From positions 1 to 5,221 of the forward strand of contig CABTXJ010000059.1 of assembly GCA_902488785.1 (NCBI GenBank): a stretch of 5,221 nucleotides of DNA, in the 5' to 3' direction. The notes below the pieces were generated by a model. The model was not told the origin of the DNA. It saw only the letters and a program-made list of their open reading frames with translations, and did not search any database. Source of the stretch: an uncultured Eubacteriales bacterium (GTDB taxonomy: Bacteria > Bacillota > Clostridia > TANB77 > CAG-508). The number at the start of each line of letters is the position of its first letter. The first letter of the stretch is position 1. Shown in pieces: positions 1 through 5,221 of the stretch. The position numbers and the translations under genes are program-made.

Positions 1-12
1 CATTTACCTCCT
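1..12 (-). promoter_or_regulatory. Start codon and ribosome binding site of a divergent gene outside the window
   Basis: Read on the minus strand, positions 12-7 are AGGAGG, a full Shine-Dalgarno match, followed by TAA and then ATG at positions 3-1. This suggests that a leftward gene starts at the window edge, with only its first codon inside. The 3-base gap between AGGAGG and ATG is shorter than usual, so the true start could be a codon just outside the window. Nothing can be said about the product. Confidence 0.55.
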
Positions 13-62
13 ACTCGATTTTTAGTTTTACTTTATATTTTTTATACTTTATAACAAAAATA

Positions 63-91
63 TTGCTAGTATAATTTTCATTATATATAAT
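63..91 (+). promoter_or_regulatory. Sigma-A-type promoter of the five-gene operon
   Basis: A -35 box TTGCTA (63-68, four of six matches to TTGACA) is separated by exactly 17 bases from a perfect -10 box TATAAT (86-91). Transcription would start near 97-99 and give a leader of roughly 28 bases before the GTG at 126, with the ribosome binding site in the middle. A second TATAAT at 70-75 has no convincing -35 box. Since the region is extremely AT-rich, TATAAT alone is weak evidence; the paired boxes and their spacing are what support the call. Confidence 0.6.
80..91. other. 12-bp perfect palindrome holding back-to-back -10 boxes
   Basis: Positions 80-91 read ATTATATATAAT, which equals its own reverse complement. 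The right half (86-91) is the -10 box of the rightward promoter. The left half (85-80) reads TATAAT on the minus strand and could serve the divergent gene, with a leader of about 70 bases. No good minus-strand -35 box was found at the expected distance, so leftward use is only suggested. Confidence 0.3.
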
Positions 92-113
92 TATTGTGTA
101 TAAATATGTAAAC

Positions 114-117
114 GAGG
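114..117 (+). promoter_or_regulatory. Ribosome binding site that sets the start of the first gene
   Basis: GAGG, followed by AAA, lies eight bases before the GTG at 126. An in-frame GTG at 96 would lengthen the protein by ten residues. It has no Shine-Dalgarno site in front of it and falls at the predicted transcription start, so it could hardly be translated. The 126 start is therefore preferred. Confidence 0.65.
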
Positions 118-125
118 AAAGATTA

Positions 126-1310
126 GTGGACAATTTTATTAAAAATGAACAAAGTATGATTGGTAATAAAAATAAAATTAAAAGTAAAAACGTTATTATA
201 ATAGCTGTAATAATTATATTTGCTATTATTGCGTCATTATATATTTCAAATGAAAAGTTTAGAAAATACATTGATAGAAATATATTAAAAAAAGAAGTTC
301 AAGATGTGGACACTAAAAAAATATATATTTCATCTATAAATCCATCAAGAGTAATAGTTTCAGATAATAATATATACCTACTTAGAAATGGTGAAATGAG
401 TATATATGATAGAAAAGGACAAGAAAAGAAAAAAGATAAAGTTTCAGTAGGTACTCCATTATATAAGGTGAGTGGAAAATATTTAGCACTAGGAGATAGA
501 GAAAGTACTTCAATATATCTTTATGAAGATGAAACTGCTAAATGGGAAAGAAAGCTAGAAATGCCAGTTTTAAGTATTAGCGTAAACTCTGAAGGATATG
601 TATCTGTTGTAACAAAAGATAGTATATATAAGTCTGTTGTTATAGTATTTGATAAAAGTGGAAAACAAATATTTAAAACATATATATCACAAGGATATAC
701 AATAGATACAGATATATCAAAAGACAATAATTTTTTGGCTATAGCAGAAATAGACTATTCTAAAACTATTGCAAATTCTAATGTTAAAATAATATCAATA
801 CCAAAAGCAAAAACAGACCCAAAAAATGCAATAGTAAATGAGTTTATGATAAATAAGTTGATTGTAAATATAAAATTCAAGGAAAATAGAGATTTGACAG
901 CACAATATTCTGATAGTATATATAATATTTCACTTGAAAATAACAATAATACGAAAGAAATATATAAGCTTGAAGGAAATGTTGAATATGTAGATATAGA
1001 AAATAGAAGTGGAATAGCAATTATTAAAAAAGAAAATTCAGGAATATTTGCAAATAAGTATAATCTAATAAACTTAACAGAAGGCGGAAAAGAAGCTTCA
1101 ATTAGTTTAATTGGAGAAGCACCACCTCGAAATGTAGTTATATCTGATGGATATATTGGAATAAATGATGGAAAAGAGATTAAAATATATACTTCATCAC
1201 ATTGGTATAAGAAAAAATATGTTGCAACAAAGGAAATAAAAGACTTTAAATTGTCAGATAAGATGATAATTATAATTTACCAAGATAAACTAGAAATATT
1301 AGAATTATAA
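126..1310 (+). CDS. DUF5711-like membrane-anchored beta-propeller protein
   Basis: The product is 394 residues from GTG 126; the start is decided by GAGG at 114-117 and the promoter position. Residues 1-22 are polar and basic near the membrane (K15, K17, K19, K21). Residues 23-40 form one hydrophobic segment (VIIIAVIIIFAIIASLYI) without a signal-peptidase or lipobox motif, so it probably stays as an N-in, C-out anchor. From about residue 65 the protein is short beta strands in a repeating strand-turn pattern, as expected of a propeller. Residues 150-210 carry the most family-like stretch: SVNSEGYVSVVT, then a strand ending VFDKSGKQIF, then DISKDNNFLAIAEID. I match this from memory to DUF5711 of Clostridia, whose biochemical role is unknown to me; no enzyme motif is visible. 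It is first in a probable operon, 73 bases before a CvpA family gene, which suggests an envelope function by inference only. Confidence 0.75.
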   Translation: MDNFIKNEQSMIGNKNKIKSKNVIIIAVIIIFAIIASLYISNEKFRKYIDRNILKKEVQDVDTKKIYISSINPSRVIVSDNNIYLLRNGEMSIYDRKGQEKKKDKVSVGTPLYKVSGKYLALGDRESTSIYLYEDETAKWERKLEMPVLSISVNSEGYVSVVTKDSIYKSVVIVFDKSGKQIFKTYISQGYTIDTDISKDNNFLAIAEIDYSKTIANSNVKIISIPKAKTDPKNAIVNEFMINKLIVNIKFKENRDLTAQYSDSIYNISLENNNNTKEIYKLEGNVEYVDIENRSGIAIIKKENSGIFANKYNLINLTEGGKEASISLIGEAPPRNVVISDGYIGINDGKEIKIYTSSHWYKKKYVATKEIKDFKLSDKMIIIIYQDKLEILEL

Positions 1311-1316
1311 TAAAAA

Positions 1317-1337
1317 GAAAAAAGAAAAAAGAAAAAA
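1317..1337 (+). repeat. Three tandem copies of GAAAAAA
   Basis: The spacer between the first two genes contains three perfect 7-bp units (1317-1323, 1324-1330, 1331-1337) and is almost purely purine on this strand. It has no hairpin, so it should not terminate transcription. It is a simple-sequence tract outside any coding frame, and it could vary in length between strains. Confidence 0.7.
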
Positions 1338-1383
1338 TATAATAAAAAATTAGAATTAAACAAAAGAAGGATAGGAGAAAATA

Positions 1384-2025
1384 ATGGAGAAGTTTATACC
1401 AATAATAATAGATATAATATTAATAGGATATGTTATATACAGTGGATTTAGAGGCTTTAAAAAAGGAGTATTAGGTACAATAATAGAAATAGCATCAATA
1501 TTAATAATACTTCCAATATCTATATTATTATCACAACCATTATCTGAAGTTGCATACAAAAATTTTGATTCACCAAAACAATTAGAGCAATCTATTAAAG
1601 AAACTTTGTTAAAAGAAGAACAAGAAGAAAATAGTGAAAAAGATAATAATAGTATTTTTTCATTAAAAATATTTAAAAAACAAATAGATAAAGCAGGAGA
1701 AAATACAGCTAAAGCAATTACAATGATATCAGTTAGAGCCGTAATTACACTAGCACTATACTTATTACTTAAATTTATTCTATTTATCATAGATAAATTT
1801 ATAGGAGGAATACTAGATGCTATACCAATAATAGATGGTATAAATGGAATAGGTGGTGCAGCACTTTCTGTACTTAAATCTGCAATAGTAATATTTGTAA
1901 TACTATATTTAATTAGAATAACAGCAACAGTAATACCAAATAACAAAGCTAAAGAATACATACAAAGTACAGTTGTAACAAGAGAATTATATAATAATAA
2001 TATAATAGATAATATTATGGGGTAA
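1384..2025 (+). CDS. CvpA family membrane protein
   Basis: The product has 213 residues, starting at an ATG six bases after AGGAG (1373-1377). Four hydrophobic segments are visible at about 4-20, 29-50, 113-137 and 158-182. A charged, lysine- and glutamate-rich loop (about 55-110) lies between the second and third. Family signatures are the N-terminal helix followed by G21-F-R-G-F-K-K-G28, and the later IPIIDGINGIGGAALSVLKS (147-166), which matches the CvpA pattern of a Pro-Asp-Gly-Asn turn followed by a glycine-rich helix. The C-terminal tail has a polar ST...NN element also typical of the family. CvpA was named for colicin V production in E. coli; relatives are linked to envelope integrity, and here no bacteriocin genes are present, so that name should not be read as a function. 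The 54-residue charged insert is longer than in compact CvpA proteins. The next gene begins two bases after its stop. Confidence 0.85.
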   Translation: MEKFIPIIIDIILIGYVIYSGFRGFKKGVLGTIIEIASILIILPISILLSQPLSEVAYKNFDSPKQLEQSIKETLLKEEQEENSEKDNNSIFSLKIFKKQIDKAGENTAKAITMISVRAVITLALYLLLKFILFIIDKFIGGILDAIPIIDGINGIGGAALSVLKSAIVIFVILYLIRITATVIPNNKAKEYIQSTVVTRELYNNNIIDNIMG

Positions 2026-2027
2026 AT

Positions 2028-2465
2028 ATGGAATTTAAAAATTCTGAGTTAATATATATTGTAGGAGAAGATGCATATTATATTTCTAATATACAAGAAT
2101 TAAATGAGATTGTTTTAGGAAAAACAAGTAATAAAGAGCAAAAGAAAATAAAGATGATTGAAATAGCTAAAATATTAAGCTATGCATATGATATAGATAT
2201 AATATCACTTAAAGATATTAAAGAGTTTTCTAATATGTTACTAAAACATATAATAGTAGATGATGAAATAATATATTATACTACACTTGCTAAAAATGGA
2301 TTAATTACATTATATGAAAGAGAAGATGCAAATATATTTTTGAAAAAAGATATATTAGAAAATGAAAAAAATAATAATATAAATCAGAAATATAAATATT
2401 ATAATATAGCTGAGAATGCTGAAAATATAGTAAAACAATATATGATTAAAAATAACAACAGATAA
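2028..2465 (+). CDS. Hypothetical soluble protein, 145 residues
   Basis: I do not recognise this protein. It starts two bases after the stop of the CvpA gene. GGGG (2019-2022) five bases ahead is its only Shine-Dalgarno candidate, so translation is probably coupled to the upstream gene. It has no membrane segment or signal peptide. Residues 8-30 look like a beta-beta-alpha start (LIYIVGEDAYYIS, then NIQELNEIVLG), residues 38-75 are helical, and residues 76-100 return to strands (IIVDDEIIYYTTLAKNGLITLY). After about residue 112 comes an asparagine-rich linker (NEKNNNINQ) and a short C-terminal helix (126-140). There are no cysteines and no obvious catalytic or metal-binding cluster. Codon use matches its neighbours. 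A small alpha/beta binding or adaptor domain is possible, but this is a guess from apparent secondary structure. The reading frame itself is well supported by context. Confidence 0.7.
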   Translation: MEFKNSELIYIVGEDAYYISNIQELNEIVLGKTSNKEQKKIKMIEIAKILSYAYDIDIISLKDIKEFSNMLLKHIIVDDEIIYYTTLAKNGLITLYEREDANIFLKKDILENEKNNNINQKYKYYNIAENAENIVKQYMIKNNNR

Positions 2466-2508
2466 AATAGATAATAATAAGAGACAAGAAACAACAAATA
2501 GCAAATAA

Positions 2509-2513
2509 AAGGA
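2509..2513 (+). promoter_or_regulatory. Ribosome binding site that sets the start of the 83-residue gene
   Basis: AAGGA ends at 2513, five bases before the ATG at 2519. The in-frame ATG at 2513 overlaps the last base of this site and so would have no usable spacing. The second ATG is therefore the likely start, which removes residues Met-Phe from the longest reading. Confidence 0.65.
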
Positions 2514-2518
2514 TGTTT

Positions 2519-2770
2519 ATGAAGAATAATGAAAAAGAAGAATTTAAAAATATAGACCCAAAAGTATTACAAGAAGTGTATGTGATTTTAAAAGCAACAG
2601 ACGATGATTTAACTAAAAATATACCAAGAAGTATACTGTCAGTAATTTTAGAAAATAAAGATGATAATTATGATTACAAATTAGAATATAAAAAATTAAA
2701 AAAACAACCTATGAAAGAAGAAACGAAAAATATATTAGCGGCAATATATAATAAATATATGAATAAGTAA
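2519..2770 (+). CDS. Small conserved-looking hypothetical protein, 83 residues
   Basis: The start at 2519 is chosen from the AAGGA at 2509-2513. The protein is acidic to neutral, soluble and probably mostly helical: helix 14-27, a turn with I35-P36, a helix into E45-N-K-D-D-N-Y51, a variable lysine-rich stretch, and a C-terminal helix EETKNILAAIYNKY (67-80). From memory, the pattern IP..I...I.ENKD.NY...(M/L).EET..ILA.IY..Y recurs in small proteins annotated as hypothetical in low-GC Firmicutes, including gut lineages. I know of no assigned function and cannot confirm the match here. It lies 53 bases after the preceding gene, in a purine-rich spacer without a hairpin, and ends ten bases before the large gene. 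That position would suit a small partner of the 764-residue protein, which is inference only. Confidence 0.7.
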   Translation: MKNNEKEEFKNIDPKVLQEVYVILKATDDDLTKNIPRSILSVILENKDDNYDYKLEYKKLKKQPMKEETKNILAAIYNKYMNK

Positions 2771-2780
2771 TGGAATACAT

Positions 2781-5075
2781 ATGGAAAAATTTACGAAAGA
2801 TATTATAGACAAATTAAATATACAAGATGATAAGGTAGAAAAAAATACCTTTTCATTTGATGCCAAAATATTAGATATATTAGATAATATTGCCAAATTA
2901 AAAGAACATAAAAATAATGGCGAAGAAATAACAAGAAAAATTATAGCTGATATACCAAATTTTATAGAATCAGATATACAATACATACTAAGTGAAATAA
3001 TTATTTCATTAGAAAATGTAATAAGTGAAGAACAAAAAGAAAATATAATATCTGAAATAATTAAATACTATATTGAAATTGCAAAAATAGAACGAGATAA
3101 AGTAAAAAAGAAAAAGCAATTAGAAAAAATATATGAAAAAATAATAGAAAATGGAAATATAAAAAGAAGTAGAAAAGTAAGTAAAGAAAGAAAAATTAAA
3201 ATTCTAGAAAAAGATGAAAAGCAAATATTAAATGAATTTAAAGAAATAATTTTAGAAACAGAAAATAGAAATAATAATGAAAAGAAAAGTAGAAATAAAA
3301 AAATAAGATTAGAAGATATAAGAAAAGATATTAAAAGAAGACAAGAGAAAATAAAAAAAGAAAAATATGAACTAAATGAAGAAATAAAAAAAGAAAAAAT
3401 ATATAATCTCTCTATAAAATATAGCTTGATTAGAATTTTAAATACATTGAAAAATGAAGATATTAAACTAGAAAAATATATGCAATTAATAGAAAATGAT
3501 GTAATAACAATAAATACAAAATTAGATATAACATTATTAAATCTTAAAGATGAATATATTGTAAAATACTTAAAAAATATAATTAAATTAAATAAAGAAA
3601 ATATAGAATATACATATGATATATTATCATATATTAATAATGACTATGTAAAGATAGAAATGCTACTTGAAATTATAGAAGAAAATGAAAAAGAAAGTTT
3701 AACTATATTAAATGATTGCAAATTAGATACAATCTTCTATAATTCTAGAATAAAATTAAATGATATAACAATCTTAAAAATTATTGAATTAACACCAAAA
3801 ATACAAAGCATAAATGAAAAAAGATTGCTATATACATTATATAGTTTGCTATCTGAAAAAGACTTACAAAAATATGGTAAGGAACTATTTGAAGGTTATG
3901 TACTCGAAGATATAAATACATATGTTTCTATGTATAATAAAATAAAAAAAGATGAACAATTTAGAAAATTAGAAAATATAATAGATAAAAAAAATATATA
4001 TTTTGATATATCAATGCAAGTATCAGGTGGACTTCCTGTAAGTATGATAACATATTTGAAAAAGTATATGTTTAATATAGATAATGATTATATTGCTAAT
4101 GAAAATTATAAAATAGTAAATGAAAAAAATACAGATGATTTAAAAGCAACAGCAAGTGAAAAAATTGAAGATAGAATAAAAATTATTGAAGATAAAAGCG
4201 TTGTAAATGGCAAAAAAATAATAATTAAAAACATTTCAACTTCTAATACTGATATTGAAATATTAGATAATATATTAGCTTTTCTAAGATATACTAAAAG
4301 TAACACATCATATGATTCACTTTTGAAAATAGATATAAGCACTAAATATATTGATGATCCAACAATATATGAAAATTTAATAAACGAGTGGAAATTAAAT
4401 AAGAATATAATATCTAAAATGCTATATTATAATAATGAACATGAATCAAAAGAAGTAAGAGAATATAATAAAAAAGGATTTGATATTATAGAAGAAAGAA
4501 ATGCATTATATAATATCAAAGATGAAGAAGACATATATAAACTACAAAACGAAATAATAAGAGATAATATATATAATAAAGAAAATATTAATTTTTTGAA
4601 TATTTTAAATGAAGAAAATAAAAAAAGCATAACATTTAATATATATAATTATAGTTTAGAATATAATAAGTTTATGTATAATTTGATATACTATATTAAG
4701 ATTTTTGAAACTGCTATACTAATAGAAGAAAATGAAATATTAACAAAAAAGTTTAATCAAATGTTAAAAGAAGAATCTGATATAGAAAGAGCAAAAATAT
4801 TATTAGATATAATGTTTCAAAATGAAAAAGCAATAAGTATTTTAATGTTAAATAAAGATAGTAATAATTTTAAAATGGTATACTATAATAATTATATGAA
4901 CAATGGTCAAAATATAAAATTGGAAAGAGAGTATTTAGAAAATATTAAAAATACAGAAAAAAACTATAGTAATATAGATGATACTAATAATATTAAATAT
5001 TTTGATAAAAATGATTATAGAAGTATAAATGAAAAATTAAGAAATATTAAGAAAGTATTAATAGCAAAAAAATAA
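2781..5075 (+). CDS. Large hypothetical Lys/Glu/Asn/Ile-rich protein with coiled coil, 764 residues
   Basis: I do not recognise this protein. It starts at ATG 2781 after a weak GGA (2772-2774), ten bases beyond the previous stop, so coupling to the upstream gene is likely. No signal peptide or convincing membrane segment is visible, so it is probably cytoplasmic. Residues 25-100 look like a helical bundle rich in Ile and Leu. Residues 100-210 are highly charged with long Lys/Glu runs (AKIERDKVKKKKQLEKIYEK; RKDIKRRQEKIKKEKYELNE) and should form a coiled coil or extended helix. Residues 215-400 read as successive amphipathic helices, possibly a helical-repeat solenoid. Residues 405-425 contain a more conserved-looking turn, DISMQVSGGLPVSMITYL. 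Residues 450-610 are mixed and hydrophilic, and 620-700 are helical and aromatic-rich (many Tyr and Phe). It has one cysteine (C313) and one tryptophan (W537). No P-loop, DEAD box, zinc cluster, nuclease or protease motif is seen. Its rows are among the poorest in GC here. The uninterrupted 764-codon frame makes the gene secure; the function is open. Confidence 0.8.
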   Translation: MEKFTKDIIDKLNIQDDKVEKNTFSFDAKILDILDNIAKLKEHKNNGEEITRKIIADIPNFIESDIQYILSEIIISLENVISEEQKENIISEIIKYYIEIAKIERDKVKKKKQLEKIYEKIIENGNIKRSRKVSKERKIKILEKDEKQILNEFKEIILETENRNNNEKKSRNKKIRLEDIRKDIKRRQEKIKKEKYELNEEIKKEKIYNLSIKYSLIRILNTLKNEDIKLEKYMQLIENDVITINTKLDITLLNLKDEYIVKYLKNIIKLNKENIEYTYDILSYINNDYVKIEMLLEIIEENEKESLTILNDCKLDTIFYNSRIKLNDITILKIIELTPKIQSINEKRLLYTLYSLLSEKDLQKYGKELFEGYVLEDINTYVSMYNKIKKDEQFRKLENIIDKKNIYFDISMQVSGGLPVSMITYLKKYMFNIDNDYIANENYKIVNEKNTDDLKATASEKIEDRIKIIEDKSVVNGKKIIIKNISTSNTDIEILDNILAFLRYTKSNTSYDSLLKIDISTKYIDDPTIYENLINEWKLNKNIISKMLYYNNEHESKEVREYNKKGFDIIEERNALYNIKDEEDIYKLQNEIIRDNIYNKENINFLNILNEENKKSITFNIYNYSLEYNKFMYNLIYYIKIFETAILIEENEILTKKFNQMLKEESDIERAKILLDIMFQNEKAISILMLNKDSNNFKMVYYNNYMNNGQNIKLEREYLENIKNTEKNYSNIDDTNNIKYFDKNDYRSINEKLRNIKKVLIAKK

Positions 5076-5076
5076 A

Positions 5077-5098
5077 ATCATAGATAAAAAGCTATGAT
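5077..5098 (+). other. 7-bp hairpin just after the last gene
   Basis: ATCATAG (5077-5083) pairs perfectly with CTATGAT (5092-5098) around the 8-base loop ATAAAAAG. It begins one base after the stop codon of the large gene. No T run follows, so it is not a terminator by itself; it could protect the 3' end of the transcript. A smaller stem (5105-5110 with 5115-5120, one G-T wobble, loop CAAA) follows it. Confidence 0.5.
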
Positions 5099-5115
5099 CA
5101 AAGGTTACTTCAAAA

Positions 5116-5165
5116 GGTAAATGCAACTTTTATAAAAAGCTAAATTTATATTGGTAAATGCAACT
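5116..5165 (+). repeat. 13-bp direct repeat GGTAAATGCAACT, two copies 37 bp apart
   Basis: Exact copies lie at 5116-5128 and 5153-5165. The last eight bases (ATGCAACT) occur a third time in reverse orientation at 5180-5187 as AGTTGCAT. Either direct copy can therefore serve as the left arm of a stem with the same right arm. Thirteen identical bases containing five G or C are unlikely by chance within 50 bp in DNA this AT-rich. Confidence 0.75.
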
Positions 5166-5179
5166 AATTTAGCTTTTTT
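5134..5179. terminator. Inner terminator-like hairpin, possibly bidirectional
   Basis: AAAAAGCTAAATT (5134-5146) is perfectly complementary to AATTTAGCTTTTT (5166-5178), giving a 13-bp stem with a 19-base loop that contains the second copy of the 13-bp repeat. On the plus strand the arm ends in six T (5174-5179). On the minus strand it ends in five T (5138-5134). It can thus act as a weak A-T-rich intrinsic terminator in both directions, though the loop is long and the stem has only two G-C pairs. Confidence 0.45.
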
Positions 5180-5193
5180 AGTTGCATTTTTTT
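5156..5193 (+). terminator. Rho-independent terminator of the operon
   Basis: AAATGCAACTAA (5156-5167) pairs with TTAGTTGCATTT (5178-5189): a 12-bp perfect stem with a 10-base loop, leading into a run of seven T (5187-5193). It lies about 80 bases after the stop of the last gene and should end the five-gene transcript. The right arm can pair instead with the earlier copy at 5119-5128, which together with the inner stem makes a longer rod ending at the same T run. Confidence 0.8.
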
Positions 5194-5209
5194 CTAAAAA
5201 GTATATAAT
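5182..5209 (+). promoter_or_regulatory. Possible promoter for a gene beyond the right edge
   Basis: TTGCAT (5182-5187, TTG matched plus weak remainder) is followed after 16 bases by a perfect TATAAT (5204-5209). Transcription would begin near 5216, close to the window edge. The -35 box lies within the right arm of the terminator stem. The match is partial and TATAAT is common by chance in this DNA, so the call is tentative. Confidence 0.35.
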
Positions 5210-5221
5210 AATCATAGAAAA

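Noticed and set aside
96..125. Upstream GTG start for the first gene
   Set aside because: It has no Shine-Dalgarno site and coincides with the predicted transcription start of the 63-91 promoter; GTG 126 is better placed after GAGG.
11..271. Minus-strand frame rich in hydrophobic residues at the left end
   Set aside because: It overlaps the promoter, start and membrane anchor of the first gene, lacks a ribosome binding site, and its hydrophobic run is the complement of the anchor codons.
1338..1343. TATAAT in the spacer before the CvpA gene, as an internal promoter
   Set aside because: The 15-19 bases upstream are only A and G, so no -35 box is possible, and TATAAT is common by chance in this DNA.
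1356..1961. Long open frame on the minus strand opposite the CvpA gene (201 codons)
   Set aside because: It is antisense to a recognised membrane protein family, has no ribosome binding site, and its hydrophobic character mirrors the A/T-rich codons of the sense strand.
2770..2808. Mini-frame starting at an ATG that overlaps the TAA of the 83-residue gene
   Set aside because: It ends after 12 codons in a different frame from the large gene and has no convincing ribosome binding site; it is probably chance.
2735..2986. Minus-strand frame across the junction of the last two genes
   Set aside because: It is antisense to two well-supported genes and has no ribosome binding site or recognisable sequence.
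5101..5146. Possible preQ1-like riboswitch (AAAGGTTAC ... TATAAAAAGCTAA)
   Set aside because: The A-rich tail looks similar, but the conserved loop bases and the required stem pairing are missing, and the loop is too long.
1..5221. CRISPR array, tRNA, rRNA, toxin-antitoxin pair, or defence gene cluster
   Set aside because: No regularly spaced repeats, cloverleaf or rRNA-like sequence, and no diagnostic protein motifs were seen. The small gene next to a large one resembles a toxin-antitoxin layout only in size.

Overview
The window is very AT-rich. Sampled 60-base rows carry 6 to 17 G or C: for example 17 in 1441-1500 and 6 in 4561-4620. Codon use favours ATA, AAA, GAA, AAT and AGA, tryptophan is rare and always TGG, and all five visible stops are TAA. 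Shine-Dalgarno sites are recognisable and a sigma-A-like promoter is present. Together with a DUF5711-type protein and a CvpA family protein, this points to a low-GC Firmicutes chromosome, most likely Clostridia and perhaps an uncultured gut lineage. Nothing indicates a phage, plasmid or intact mobile element.

Layout. Positions 1-12 hold what looks like the start codon and ribosome binding site of a divergent minus-strand gene lying to the left. Positions 13-125 form the divergent intergenic region, with a good promoter (63-91) for the rightward genes. Five rightward genes follow: a membrane-anchored DUF5711-like propeller protein (126-1310), a CvpA family membrane protein (1384-2025), an unrecognised 145-residue soluble protein (2028-2465), an 83-residue protein with a distinctive sequence pattern (2519-2770), and a 764-residue lysine-, glutamate-, asparagine- and isoleucine-rich protein with a predicted coiled coil (2781-5075). 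The gaps are 73, 2, 53 and 10 bases. None contains a terminator-like hairpin, so the genes probably form one operon. The last 146 bases are non-coding and hold a hairpin, two interlocked terminator-like structures that share a duplicated arm, and a possible promoter for a gene beyond the right edge.

How the genes work together. Only the first two products can be placed in a family. One is a single-pass protein with an outward-facing beta-rich domain; the other is a CvpA-like polytopic membrane protein. The next three are predicted soluble and lack membrane segments. A cell-envelope or membrane-associated role for the operon is a reasonable inference but is not shown by the sequence. I see no nuclease, helicase, toxin, kinase, polymerase or protease motif that would identify a defence system or another known machine. 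The genuinely unexplained items are the large orphan protein, its small partner, and the unusual 3' structure.
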